Assembly (NCBI GenBank): GCA_034231615.1
Contig: CM067307.1
Location: 1,456,001 to 1,520,000, forward strand
Direction of reading: 5' to 3'
Origin: Meghimatium bilineatum
Taxonomy: Eukaryota; Mollusca; Gastropoda; Stylommatophora; Philomycidae
DNA: 64,000 nucleotides
Made by a program: the position numbers and the translations under genes. The notes beneath the pieces were generated by a model, which saw nothing but the letters and a program-made list of their open reading frames with translations, made no database searches and had not been told where the DNA came from. This document shows, piece after piece, positions 20,326-33,520 of the stretch. Each line of letters begins with the position of its first letter. Positions within the stretch are counted from its first letter, which is position 1.

Positions 20326-20569
20326 TGTTCAATAACTGAAAAACCCAATCCTGGCATACAATCTCCCGCCACAGTTTGGACACGTATGGTCAAGATTGGG
20401 TGTCTGCGTTTTTATTCTCTTTTCGGGCAGCACATTTCTTCTGTGCCTGTTGTGACCATACAAACACATTTGATGGTGTTGCTGTGACACACTTGACGAC
20501 TCTGATCTACAAGCTTCCAAGATATTCATCTTCGTTTAGAGACACATCAAGAGAGTCCTTGGATTTTTT

Positions 20570-20712
20570 TTATTCCCACCGATCAGTCATTTTACCTTCA
20601 TGAGCTCACCCACCGATCAGTCATTTTACCTTCATGAGCTCACCCACCGATCAGTCATTTTACCTTCATGAGCTCACCCACCGATCAGTCATTTTACCTT
20701 CATTAACTCATC
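20570..20712. repeat. 34-bp tandem repeat, 4 copies
   Basis: Unit 'ccaccgatcagtcattttac' plus 'cttcatgagctcac', nearly perfect. The last copy ends in ttaactcat. Confidence 0.9.
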
Positions 20713-20719
20713 CTACATC

Positions 20720-21480
20720 AGTGTTTTGGGATGCTTTAACAAAGACATAGAAATAAATAACTAAAATGTCAGAAAGTGTCTGACAAGTGTCCAGTAACAA
20801 AATAAATAAGTGATAAAGACACAATATCAAGTAATAATATTACTGTAATAGTAAAGTAAAGTTACCCATATTATTTATTAGCGATCTCACATTTCAGTGG
20901 CTCTGCTATATGAGGCGGTAGCCATCTCCTCTCCTTCGCAGTCTTTACTTCCAAAACTAGTGCGCTAAGCGCTGCGCTGCGCGGCTCCCTCGCGTATATT
21001 AAATATTGCTGTATAATACTATCTATCAAATAAAAAAAGGAAATAATAAATACAATAAGTCGTTACTATTGTGTTTATTGTTATTAACTTGCTTACATTG
21101 TTGTATTATTTGATAGTTAGTGTTACAGGAACATTATTACTTGATATAGTGTTTGTCGCTAGCCATCGGAACATGTTCGACTCATCTCAGTTATGTCTTA
21201 TAGTGCACACCGTAGGGAAGCTTGGAATATTGGCTGTAGTGAGGACCTTATCTCAATTATGTCTTCTAGTGCACACCGTGGTGATGTTTGAAATATTGGC
21301 TGTAGAGAGGACCTCATTATCGTGTATTCTATCTTGCCACTGTACTTGAGAAGTCACGACCTCTGGGAGACGCGATGTTTAATGTTAAAGCACACTTGGA
21401 GGCAACATAGATGTTTTTTCATCATCAGTTGCCGGATGGCGTAGGCCATCATGGCTCTCCACAGCTCTCTATCTCCAGTA
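20720..21480. other. Unassigned sequence with a 68-bp duplication
   Basis: AT-rich. A unit around 'atgtctt(a/c)tagtgcacaccg' is duplicated at about 21190-21325. A short GC-rich patch lies at 20960-20995. No gene recognised. Confidence 0.4.
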
Positions 21481-21890
21481 TTACGTATCAAGATCGTTGT
21501 TGTTTCCCTGCCATGCCAGGTTGTCACTGTCTAAAATATTCTCACGTTGTCCCCCTCTGTCTCTGTTGCCTTCAATCTTGCCTGTTGTGACTATGTTTTC
21601 CAAACCTGCCTGTCTTATGAAGTGGGCAAACAATGAAGATTGTCTTTTTCTTATATTATTGAATAAGCTCCTTTTCACATTTGACTCTTTCAACACCTCC
21701 ACATTAGTTTTTCTGGCAGTCCATGGTATTCTCAATATTCTTCTGTAGAACCAAATCTCTCGCTGCCTCTATTTCCCACTTTCCTGTTCGTGTATTGTCC
21801 AAGACTCGCACCCGTATGTTAGTATAGGAGTTATATAGCACTGCAGAACTCTCTTTCTCACCTCTAATGACAAGGCCATATTACACAGTA
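21390..21890 (-). pseudogene. LINE ORF2 C-terminal fragment (RTE-like)
   Basis: The minus strand reads KRVLQCYITPILTYGCESWT, a stop, EIWFYRRILRIPWTARKTN, SLFNNIRKRQSSLFAHFIRQ, GLENIVTTGKIEGNRDRGGQ, and a degraded DRELWRAMMAYA-type end. This fits the post-RT region ('YGCESWT....E.WFYRR.LRI.WT..KTN.EVL......+.L...I..R+..F.GH..R..GLE...TGK+.G.R.RGRQR'). One in-frame stop is present. The RT core is absent. Confidence 0.75.
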
Positions 21891-22049
21891 TATTATGTTA
21901 TGTATTATTATACAATATAAAATAATGATGTGGCTGTCATGAACAAAATTGGAGCCAACTGTTGTGCCGAACTGTTCATAGGAAAAACTCATGCATCAAA
22001 CAGTAATCGAAACAGGTCCGCTCAGATGGCACCCAATCGCTTTGCACCT

Positions 22050-22260
22050 TGATAATCTGTCGACTGAAGGTGCGAGCTTGAGAATCTTTCGACTGAAGGT
22101 GCGAGCTTGAGAATCTTTCGACTGAGGTGCGAGCTTGAGAATCTTTCGACTGAAGGTGAGAGCTTGAGAATCTTTCGAATGAAGGTGCGAACTTGAGAAT
22201 CTTTCGACTAAAGGTGCGAGCTTGAGAATCTGTCGACTGAAGGTGCAAGCTTGAGTATCT
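22050..22260. repeat. 29-bp tandem repeat, 7 copies
   Basis: Unit 'tcgactgaaggtgcgagctt' plus 'gagaatctt'. Small point changes and one single-base deletion occur. Confidence 0.9.
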
Positions 22261-22261
22261 G

Positions 22262-23760
22262 TTACATGTCGGTTCTACAGTGAACTATTTTGTCTTCTCA
22301 TTTGCAAGTCTGGAGTTGTTGCTGTCTCCTCTGACTTAAGTGAACTGTCCTCTACAGCGTTACCACCCAACATTTAGAAAAGTCTCAAGTTCGGAGGACA
22401 AAAAATATAAATATATATAAATTTGGAACAATCAATATGTTAAAATAAACACTGAACTTGTAGACTAAGAAATAACTTCATTACACAAGTTACAACAGTT
22501 TAAACATCAACAATTGAATCATAGTCCTCCACATCGTCATCTTTGAGTCGCGTTACTGAAGTTCACTGTCTCTGTCTATTCTTCACTCTTTCTACATAAT
22601 GTTGATGACAACGCCTTCTGTAACATCAGCAATTAGAGTATTTGGTGTCCACGAGTGACACTCATAATTATTTCTTGCAATGACATGTTTAGCCAAAAAT
22701 CGGGTTGTTACTGTAACAGAATGCAATCTATTAGTTGGTGTTGTTTTCACTATATTTACTTGTGAAATTATTCTTTCTACTCATGCTGATGAATGTGGAA
22801 GAAGCCATTAACTCACACATAAAGTTTGAAAGGATCAGATTGTATCCACTCCTTTAGCTCTTCGTCTTCGAGCCATTCACTACAAAATGGTTGCTTATAC
22901 CTTGTCTTTATTGTTTTACGTCTCATACACGGACTCAATCATGATGATGATGACGCAATACTTGAACCACCACATTCGTTATTTTCTTCCATAGATTATA
23001 TCCTTAATAATTATACAAGATATAGGCTATAGATTCAGTAAATAAACAACACAGTCATAAAATGTGATTATTTTTAAAGCACAATTCATATACAGATTTC
23101 AGTGATTGAGTGAGAATTGCTACTATTTTTACATATAGCACTATTATCTAGCTTTCAGTACGACACCAATTATTGAAATCCAGAAGGGTCGACGAAGTAA
23201 ATTGAAAATAAACGTGGGAAAGTAATTAAAAACTAAAACGCAACACACAAAAAACAGAACTTATTGCGGAACAATAATTTAATTTTTTCTTTAAATTTTT
23301 TTTCTTTAAGAAATTGGTAAAATATAAGCCAAGTTTTTAAGACAATAACTTAAGGTCTGATCGAAAAAGCCAAGAACTTTGGAAAAAAACCAAGCTGTGG
23401 TAACCCTGGTCCTCTAGTTCTTAATTCAATCTGTTTTTGTCATATGCTCCCTGACACAGATTGTTAATCGTACATTCTGGAACACTCACTTAATCTTGTG
23501 TTCTCCTTACGTGCGTTGCATTCACACGTAGCCTTCCAGATTTTTCTATTTGTATTTTTATTCTGATCAGATTTTCCTCTATAAGCTCTTCCTCTAACTA
23601 AACCTTATTTTAAAATATCACCTTTTTTGGGTTTTTACACACGGTCCCGTAATTTTAATGTGTTAGTCATTGTCAAATGTGCAAACAGCTCATTAACGTC
23701 ACTCTCAACTAATCAACCAATTATCCCAACTTAATGTATCTGTCCATTTCTTTCATTAAC
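22262..23760. other. Unassigned AT-rich sequence
   Basis: Apart from the short fragment at 22.8 kb I see no coding signature, RNA gene or tandem repeat. T-rich tracts lie at 23275-23315. Confidence 0.4.
22790..22925 (-). pseudogene. Possible transposase-family fragment (EWL...W+ type)
   Basis: The minus strand reads KTRYKQPFCSEWLEDEELKE followed by WIQSDPFKLYV and a stop. It resembles the 'F..EWL....FK.WL......K..C' start of BED-like, hAT-associated invertebrate proteins. Only about 35 residues match and the zinc ligands are missing, so this is tentative. Confidence 0.25.
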
Positions 23761-23764
23761 ACAT

Positions 23765-26700
23765 CGTTTCTACTCCTGTGTTTCTACTCCTGTGTTTCTA
23801 CTCTATGTTTCTACTCTGTGTTTCTACTCTGTGTTTCTACTCCTGTGTTTCTACTCCTGTGTTTCTACTCTGTGTTTCTACTCCTGTGTTTCTACTCCTG
23901 TGTTTCTACTCCTGTGTTTCTACTCTATGTTTCTACTCTGTGTTTCTACTCTGTGTTTCTACTCTGTGTTTCTACTCTGTGTTTCTACTCTGTGTTTCTA
24001 CTCCTGTGTTTCTACTCCTGTGTTTCTACTCCTGTGTTTCTACTCTATGTTTCTACTCTGTGTTTCTACTCTGTGTTTCTACTCTGTGTTTCTACTCTAT
24101 GTTTCTACTCTGTGTTTCTACTCTGTGTTTCTACTCTGTGTTTCTACTCTATGTTTCTACTCTGTGTTTCTACTCTGTGTTTCTACTCTATGTTTCTACT
24201 CCTGTGTTTCTACTCTATGTTTCTACTCTATGTTTCTACTCTATGTTTCTACTCTGTGTTTCTACTCTATGTTTCTACTCTGTGTTTCTACTCTGTGTTT
24301 CTACTCTGTGTTTCTACTCCTGTGTTTCTACTCCTGTGTTTCTACTCTATGTTTCTACTCTGTGTTTCTACTCTGTGTTTCTACTCTGTGTTTCTACTCC
24401 TGTGTTTCTACTCCTGTGTTTCTACTCCTGTGTTTCTACTCTGTGTTTCTACTCCTGTGTTTCTACTCCTGTGTTTCTACTCCTGTGTTTCTACTCTATG
24501 TTTCTACTCTGTGTTTCTACTCTGTGTTTCTACTCTGTGTTTCTACTCTATGTTTCTACTCTGTGTTTCTACTCTGTGTTTCTACTCTGTGTTTCTACTC
24601 TATGTTTCTACTCTGTGTTTCTACTCTGTGTTTCTACTCTGTGTTTCTACTCTATGTTTCTACTCCTGTGTTTCTACTCTATGTTTCTACTCTATGTTTC
24701 TACTCCTGTGTTTCTACTCTATGTTTCTACTCTATGTTTCTACTCTATGTTTCTACTCCTGTGTTTCTACTCTATGTTTCTACTCTATGTTTCTACTCCT
24801 GTGTTTCTACTCCTGTGTTTCTACTCTATGTTTCTACTCTGTGTTTCTACTCTGTGTTTCTACTCTGTGTTTCTACTCTATGTTTCTACTCCTGTGTTTC
24901 TACTCTGTGTTTCTACTCTATGTTTCTACTCTATGTTTCTACTCTGTGTTTCTACTCTGTGTTTCTACTCTATGTTTCTACTCTATGTTTCTACTCTGTG
25001 TTTCTACTCTGTGTTTCTACTCTATGTTTCTACTCTGTGTTTCTACTCTGTGTTTCTACTCTATGTTTCTACTCCTGTGTTTCTACTCTATGTTTCTACT
25101 CTGTGTTTCTACTCTGTGTTTCTACTCTGTGTTTCTACTCTGTGTTTCTACTCTGTGTTTCTACTCCTGTGTTTCTACTCTGTGTTTCTACTCTGTGTTT
25201 CTACTCCTGTGTTTCTACTCCTGTGTTTCTACTCCTGTGTTTCTACTCTATGTTTCTACTCTGTGTTTCTACTCTGTGTTTCTACTCTGTGTTTCTACTC
25301 TGTGTTTCTACTCTGTGTTTCTACTCTGTGTTTCTACTCTGTGTTTCTACTCTGTGTTTCTACTCTGTGTTTCTACTCCTGTGTTTCTACTCCTGTGTTT
25401 CTACTCCTGTGTTTCTACTCTATGTTTCTACTCTGTGTTTCTACTCTGTGTGTCTACTCCTGTGTTTCTACTCTGTGTTTCTACTCCTGTGTTTCTACTC
25501 CTGTGTTTCTACTCCTGTGTTTCTACTCTGTGTTTCTACTCTGTGTTTCTACTCCTGTGTTTCTACTCCTGTGTTTCTACTCCTGTGTTTCTACTCCTGT
25601 GTTTCTACTCTATGTTTCTACTCTGTGTTTCTACTCTGTGTTTCTACTCTGTGTTTCTACTCTGTGTTTCTACTCTGTGTTTCTACTCCTGTGTTTCTAC
25701 TCCTGTGTTTCTACTCCTGTGTTTCTACTCTATGTTTCTACTCTGTGTTTCTACTCTGTGTGTCTACTCCTGTGTTTCTACTCTGTGTTTCTACTCCTGT
25801 GTTTCTACTCCTGTGTTTCTACTCCTGTGTTTCTACTCCTGTGTTTCTACTCTATGTTTCTACTCTGTGTTTCTACTCTGTGTGTCTACTCCTGTGTTTC
25901 TACTCTGTGTTTCTACTCTGTGTTCCTACTCCAGTGTTTCTACTCTGTATTTCTACTCCTGTGTTTCTACTCTGTGTTTATACTCCAGTGTTTCTACTCT
26001 GTATTTCTACTCCAGTGTTTCTACTCTGTGTTTCTACTCTGTGTTTCTACTCCTGTGTTTCTACTCCAGTGTTTCTACTCTATGTTTCTACTCTGTGTTT
26101 CTACTCTGTGTTCCTACTCTGTGTTTCTACTCCAGTGTTTCTACTCTGTGTTTCTACTCTGTGTTTCTACTCCAGTGTTTCTACTCTGTGTTTCTACTCC
26201 AGTGTTTCTACTCTGTGTTTCTACTCCAGTGTTTCTACTCTGTGTTTCTACTCTGTGTTTCTACTCCAGTGTTTCTACTCTGTGTTTATACTCCAGTGTT
26301 TCTACTCCTGTGTTTCTACTCCAGTGTTTCTACTCTGTGTTTCTACTCCAGTGTTTCTACTCTGTGTTTATACTCCAGTGTTTCTACTCCTGTGTTTATA
26401 CTCTGTGTTTATACTCCAGTGTTTCTACTCCTGTGTTTCTACTCCAGTGTTTCTACTCCTGTGTTTCTACTCCAGTGTTTCTACTCTGTGTTTCTACTCC
26501 AGTGTTTCTACTCTGTGTTTATACTCCAGTGTTTCTACTCTGTACTTCTACTCTGTGTTTCTACTCCAGTGTTTCTACTCTGTGTTTCTACTCCACTGTT
26601 TCTACTCTGTGTTTCTACTCTGTGTTTCTACTCCAGTGTTTTTACTCTGTGTTTCTACTCCACTGTTTCTACTCTGTGTTTCTACTCCACTGTTTCTACT

Positions 26701-29700
26701 CTGTGTTTCTACTCTATGTTTCTACTCTGTGTTTCTACTCTATGTTTCTACTCTGTGTTTCTACTCTGTGTTTCTACTCTGTGTTTCTACTCTATGTTTC
26801 TACTCTGTGTTTCTACTCTATGTTTTTACTCTGTGTTTCTACTCCACTGTTTCTACTCTGTGTTTCTACTCTATGTTTCTACTCTGTGTTTCTACTCCAG
26901 TGTTTTTACTCTGTGTTTCTACTCCACTGTTTCTACTCTGTGTTTCTACTCTGTGTTTCTACTCCTGTGTTTCTACTCCTGTGTTTCTACTCCTGTGTTT
27001 TTACTCCTGTGTTTCTACTCTGTGTTTCTACTCTGTGTTTCTACTATGTGGTTCTACTCTGTGTTTCTACTCTGTGTTTCTACTCCTGTGTTTATAATCC
27101 TGCGTTTCTACTCCTGTGTTTCTAATTCTGTGTTTCTAATTCTGTGTTTCTACTCTATGTTTCTACTCTGTGTTTCTACTCTGTGTTTCTACTCTGTGTT
27201 TCTACACCTGTGTTTCTAATCCTTTGTTTCTACTCCTGTGTTTCTACTGTGTGTCTACTCCTGTGTTTCTACTCCTGTGTTTCTACTCTGTGTGTCTACT
27301 CCTGTGTTTCTACTCCTGTGTTTCTACTCCTGTGTTTCTACTGTGTGTCTACTCCTGTGTTTCTACTCCTGTGTTTCTACTCTGTGTTTCTACTCCTGTG
27401 TTTCTACTCCTGTGTTTCTACTCCTGTGTTTCTACTGTGTGTCTACTCCTGTGTTTCTACTCCTGTGTTTCTACTCTGTGTGTCTACTCCTGTGTTTCTA
27501 CTCCTGTGTTTCAACTCTGTGTTTCTACTCCTGTGTTTCTACTCTGTGTTTCTACTCTGTGTTTCCACTCCAGTGTTTCTACTCTGTGTTTCTACTCCAG
27601 TGTTTTTACTCTGTATTTCTACTCCTGTGTTTCTACTCTGTGTTTCTACTCCTGTGTTTCTACTCCTGTGTTTTTACTCCTGTGTTTCTACTCTGTGTTT
27701 CTACTATGTGGTTCTACTCTGTGTTTCTACTCTGTGTTTCTACTCCTGTGTTTATAATCCTGCGTTTCTACTCTGTGTTTCTACTCCTGTGTTTATAATC
27801 CTGCGTTTCTACTCTGTGTTTCTACTCCTGTGTTTATAATCCTGCGTTTCTACTCTGTGTTTCTACTCCTGTGTTTATAATCCTGTGTTTCTACTCCTGT
27901 GTTTCTAATTCTGTGTTTCTAATTCTGTGTTTCTACTCTGTGTTTCTACACCTGTGTTTCTAATCCTTTGTTTCTATTCCTGTGTTTCTAATTCTGTGTT
28001 TCTAATTCTGTGTTTCTACTCTGTGTTTCTACTCCTGTGTTTATAATCCTGTGTTTCTACTCCTGTGTTTCTAATTCTGTGTTTCTAATTCTGTGTTTCT
28101 ACTCTGTGTTTCTACACCTGTGTTTCTAATCCTTTGTTTCTACACCTGTGTTTCTACTCCTGTGTTTCTACTCCTGTGTTTCTACTCCTGTGTTTCTACT
28201 CCTGTGTTTCTACTCCTGTGTGTCTACTCCTGTGTTTCTAATTCTGTGTTTCTAATTCTGTGTTTCTACTCTATTTTTCTACTCTGTGTTTCTACTCTGT
28301 GTTTCTACTCTGTGTTTCTACACCTGTGTTTCTACTCCTGTGTTTCTACTCCTGTGTTTCTACTCCTGTGTGTCTACTCCTGTGTTTCTACTCCTGTGTT
28401 TCTACTCCTGTGTTTCTACTCTGTGTTTTTACTCTGTGTTTCTACTCTGTGTTTTTACTCCTGTGTTTCTACTCTGTGTTTCTACTCCTGTATTTCTAAT
28501 TGTGTTTCTACTCTGTGTTTCTACTCTGTGTTTCTACTCCTGTGGTTTCTACTCTGTGTTTTTACTCCTGTGTTTTTACTCCTATGTGTCTACTCCTGTG
28601 TTTCTACTCTGTGTTTCTACTCTGTGTTTTTACTCCTGTGCTTCTACTACTGTGTTTCTACTCTGTGTTTCTACTCTGTGTTTCTACTCCTGTGTTTCTA
28701 CTCCTATGTGTCTACTCCTGTGTTTCTACTCCTGTGTTTCTTCTCTGTGTTTCTACTCTGTGTTTCTACTCCTGTGTTTCTACTCCTATGTGTCTACTCC
28801 TGTGTTTCTACTCTGTGTTTCTACTCTGTGTTTCTACTCTGTGTTTCTACTCTGTGTTTCTACTCCTGTGTTTCTACTCCTGTGTTTCTACTCCAGTGTT
28901 TCTACTCTGTGTTTCTACTCTGTGTTTCTACTCTGTGTTTCTACTCCTGTGTTTCTTCTCTGTGTTTCTACTCTGTGTTTCTACTCCTGTGTTTCTACTC
29001 CTATGTGTCTACTCTGTGTTTCTACTCTGTGTTTCTACTCCTGTGTTTCTACTCTGTGTTTCTACTCCTGTGTTTCTTCTCTGTGTTTCTACTCTGTGTT
29101 TCTACTCTGTGTTTCTACTCCTGTGTTTCTACTCTGTGTTTCTACTCTGTGTTTCTACTCTGTGTTTCTACTCCAGTGTTTCTACTCTGTGTTTCTACTC
29201 TGTGTTTCTACTCCTGTGTTTCTACTCCTGTGTTTCTACTCCTGTGTTTCTACTCTGTGTTTCTACTCCTGTGTTTCTACTCTGTGTTTCTACTCTGTGT
29301 TTCTACTCCTGTGTTTCTACTCCTATGTGTCTACTCTGTGTTTCTACTCTGTGTTTCTACTCCTGTGTTTCTACTCCTGTGTTTCTACTCTATGTTTCTA
29401 CTCCTGTGTTTCTACTCTGTGTTTCTACTCCTGTGTTTCTTCTCTGTGTTTCTACTCCTGTGTTTCTTCTCTGTGTTTCTACTCCTGTGTTTCTACTCTG
29501 TGTTTCTTCTCTGTGTTTCTACTCCTGTGTTTCTACTCTGTGTTTCTACTCCAGTGTTTCTACTCCTGTGTTTCTACTCTGTGTTTCTACTCTGTGTTTC
29601 TACTCTGTGTTTCTACTCTGTGTTTCTACTCTGTGTTTCTACTCTGTGTTTCTACTCCTGTGTTTCTACTCTGTGTTTCTACTCCTGTGTTTCTACTCTG

Positions 29701-32700
29701 TGTTTCTACTCTGTGTTTCTACTCCTGTGTTTCTACTCCTGTGTTTCTACTCTGTGTTTCTACTCCTGTGTTTCTACTCTGTGTTTCTTCTCTGTGTTTC
29801 TTCTCTGTGTTTCTACTCTGTGTTTCTTCTCTGTGTTTCTACTCTGTGTTTCTTCTCTGTGTTTCTACTCTGTGTTTCTTCTCTGTGTTTCTACTCTGTG
29901 TTTCTTCTCTGTGTTTCTACTCTGTGTTTCTTCTCTGTGTTTCTACTCTGTGTTTCTTCTCTGTGTTTCTTCTCTGTGTTTCTACTCTGTGTTTCTTCTC
30001 TGTGTTTCTACTCTGTGTTTCTTCTCTGTGTTTCTTCTCTGTGTTTCTACTCTGTGTTTCTACTCCTGTGTTTCTACTCCTGTGTTTCTACTCTGTGTTT
30101 CTACTCCTGTGTTTCTACTCTGTGTTTCTACTCTGTGTTTCTACTCCTGTGTTTCTACTCTGTGTGTCTACTCCTGTGTTTCTACTCCAGTGTTTCTACT
30201 CTGTGTTTCTACTCTGTGTTTCTACTCTGTGTTTCTACTCTGTGTTTCTACTCTGTGTTTCTACTCTGTGTTTCTACTCTGTGTTTCTACTCTGTGTTTC
30301 TACTCCTGTGTTTCTACTCTGTGTGTCTACTCCTGTGTTTCTACTCCAGTGTTTCTACTCTGTGTTTCTACTCTGTGTTTCTACTCTGTGTTTCTACTCT
30401 GTGTTTCTACTCTGTGTTTCTACTCTGTGTTTCTACTCCTGTGTTTCTTCTCTGTGTTTCTACTCTGTGTTTCTACTCCTGTGTTTCTACTCCTATGTGT
30501 CTACTCTGTGTTTCTACTCTGTGTTTCTACTCCTGTGTTTCTACTCTGTGTTTCTACTCTGTGTTTCTACTCCTGTGTTTCTACTCTGTGTTTTTACTCT
30601 GTGTTTCTACTCCTGTGTTTCTACTCCTATGTGTCTACTCTGTGTTTCTACTCTGTGTTTCTACTCCTGTGTTTCTACTCTGTGTTTCTACTCCTGTGTT
30701 TCTACTCTGTGTTTCTACTCTGTGTTTCTACTCCTGTGTTTCTACTCTGTGTTTCTACTCTGTGTTTCTACTCTGTGTTTCTACTCCTGTGTTTCTTCTC
30801 TGTGTTTCTACTCTGTGTTTCTACTCCTGTGTTTCTACTCCTATGTGTCTACTCTGTGTTTCTACTCTGTGTTTCTACTCCTGTGTTTCTACTCTGTGTT
30901 TCTACTCTGTGTTTCTACTCTGTGTTTCTACTCTGTGTTTTTACTCCTGTGTTTCTACTCCTATGTGTCTACTCCTGTGTTTCTACTCCTGTGTTTCTTC
31001 TCTGTGTTTCTACTCTGTGTTTCTACTCCTGTGTTTCTACTCCTATGTGTCTACTCCTGTGTTTCTACTCCTGTGTTTCTACTCTGTGTTTCTACTCTGT
31101 GTTTCTACTCTGTGTTTCTACTCTGTGTTTCTACTCTGTGTTTCTACTCTGTGTTTCTACTCTGTGTGTCTACTCCTGTGTTTCTACTCTGTGTTTCTAC
31201 TCTGTGTTTCTACTCTGTGTTTCTACTCTGTGTTTCTACTCTGTGTTTCTACTCTGTGTTTCTACTCTGTGTTTCTACTCTGTGTTTCTACTCTGTGTTT
31301 CTACTCTGTGTTTCTACTCAGCGTTTCTACTCCTGTGTTTCTACTCTGTGTTTCTACTCTGTGTTTCTACTCCTGTGTTTCTACTCCTGTGTTTCTACTC
31401 CTATGTGTCTACTCCTGTGTTTCTACTCCTGTGTTTCTACTCTGTGTTTCTACTCTGTGTTTCTACTCCTGTGTTTCTACTCTGTGTTTCTACTCTGTGT
31501 TTCTACTCTGTGTTTCTACTCTGTGTTTCTACTCCTGTGTTTCTACTCCTATGTGTCTACTCCTGTGTTTCTACTCCTGTGTTTCTACTCTGTGTTTCTA
31601 CTCTGTGTTTCTACTCCTGTGTTTCTACTCTGTGTTTCTACTCTGTGTTTCTACTCTGTGTTTCTACTCTGTGTTTCTACTCTGTGTTTCTACTCCTGTG
31701 TTTCTACTCCTGTGTTTCTACTCTGTGTTTCTACTCTGTGTTTCTACTCTGTGTTTCTACTCCTGTGTTTCTACTCTGTGTTTCTACTCTGTGTTTCTAC
31801 TCCTGTGTTTCTACTCTGTGTTTCTACTCTGTGTTTCTACTCCTGTGTTTCTACTCTGTGTTTCTACTCCTGTGTTTCTACTCTGTGTTTCTACTCTGTG
31901 TTTCTACTCTGTGTTTCTACTCCTGTGTTTCTACTCTGTGTTTCTACTCTGTGTTTCTACTCTGTGTTTCTACTCTGTGTTTCTACTCAGCGTTTCTACT
32001 CCTGTGTTTCTACTCTGTGTTTCTACTCTGTGTTTCTACTCCTGTGTTTCTACTCCTGTGTTTCTACTCCTATGTGTCTACTCCTGTGTTTCTACTCCTG
32101 TGTTTCTACTCTGTGTTTCTACTCTGTGTTTCTACTCCTGTGTTTCTACTCTGTGTTTCTACTCTGTGTTTCTACTCTGTGTTTCTACTCTGTGTTTCTA
32201 CTCCTGTGTTTCTACTCCTGTGTTTCTACTCTGTGTTTCTACTCTGTGTTTCTACTCTGTGTTTCTACTCCTGTGTTTCTACTCCTGTGTTTCTACTCCT
32301 GTGTTTCTACTCCTGTGTTTCTACTCTGTGTTTCTACTCCTGTGTTTCTACTCTGTGTTTTTACTCCTGTGCTTCTACTACTGTGTTTCTACTCTGTGTT
32401 TCTACTCTGTGTTTTTACTCCTGTGCTTCTACTACTGTGTTTCTACTCTGTGTTTCTACTCTGTGTTTCTACTCCTGTGTTTCTACTCCTATGTGTCTAC
32501 TCCTGTGTTTCTACTCCTGTGTTTCTTCTCTGTGTTTCTACTCTGTGTTTCTACTCCTGTGTTTCTACTCCTATGTGTCTACTCCTGTGTTTCTACTCCT
32601 GTGTTTCTACTCTGTGTTTCTACTCTGTGTTTCTACTCTGTGTTTCTACTCTGTGTTTCTACTCTGTGTTTCTACTCCTGTGTTTCTACTCCTGTGTTTC

Positions 32701-32985
32701 TACTCCTGTGTTTCTACTCCTGTGTTTCTACTCCTATGTGTCTACTCCTGTGTTTCTACTCTGTGTTTCTACTCTGTGTTTCTACTCTGTGTGTCTACTC
32801 CTGTGTTTCTACTCTGTGTTTCTACACCTGTGTTTCTACTCTTTATTTCTACTCCTGTGTTTCTACTACTGTGTTTCTACTCTGTGTTTATACTCTGTGT
32901 TTCTACTCTGTGTTTCTACTCTGTGTTTCTACTCTGTGTTTCTACTCTGTGTTTCTTATCCTCAAGTTCTACTTATTTTCTGTCA
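23765..32985. repeat. 9.2-kb satellite of 13/14-bp units
   Basis: About 690 copies of 13-mers (tctgtgtttctac) and 14-mers (tcctgtgtttctac), with variants tctatg-, tccagtg-, taattctg-, cctatgtg- and a ttctctg form. No stop occurs in any plus frame of the basic units. Because 13 is not a multiple of 3, one 13-residue phrase (CVSTLCFYSVFLL) recurs in all three frames and gives apparent proteins of up to 1637 residues. Variants are zoned: tccagtg at 25.9-26.7 kb, taattctg at 27.1-28.3 kb, ttctctg at 29.8-30.1 kb. Marker units recur at fixed distances (ctactatgtggttct at 27041 and 27701; a ctcagcg unit at 31316 and 31985). The array is non-coding. Confidence 0.97.
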
Positions 32986-33034
32986 TTTTTCTTAATCTTA
33001 ATATAGCAGTCTTTTATAATTTTATTAAGTTGTA

Positions 33035-33520
33035 AGAATGTCAACTGTTACACGAGGATGTGTGTCAATTACTTGGATGTGTGTCAATTACGATGATGGG
33101 TGTCAAGTACGAAGATGTGTGTCACATACAAGTATGTGTATCAAGTATGAGGATGTGAGTAAATTACGAGGAATGGGATACTTAACAACTAGGATGGATG
33201 TTAATAAGTACGAGGAATGGTTTACGCAATTACTAGGATGTGCGTCAAGTACGAGGATTGGGTTACTTAACAACTAGGATGGATATCAAGTACGAAAAAT
33301 GGGTCACTAAACTATTAGGATTGGTGTCAAGTATGAGGAATGGGTTACTCAACTACTACGATGGGCGTGAAGTACTAGGAATGGGTTGTTTAACTACTAG
33401 GAACGGTCAAGTACGAAAAATGGATCACTAAACTACTAAGATGGGTGTCTAGTACGAGGAATGAGTTACTCAACTACTTCGATGGGTGTTGAAAACGAGG
33501 AATGGGTTACGTAATAATAT
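33035..33520. repeat. About 40-bp degenerate repeat, 11-12 copies
   Basis: Diverged units of 'gtcaagtacgaggaatggg' then 'ttactcaactactaggatgg'. The first four are shorter. The open frames over it are repeat translations. Confidence 0.8.

Noticed and set aside
20940..21000. Short GC-rich patch as a CpG island promoter
   Set aside because: Too short, with no gene start that could be linked to it.
23734..33035. Open frames of 1161, 1115, 1101, 1637, 1569 and 1511 codons
   Set aside because: All are translations of the 13/14-bp satellite, present in three frames at once, with no unique coding sequence or splice context.
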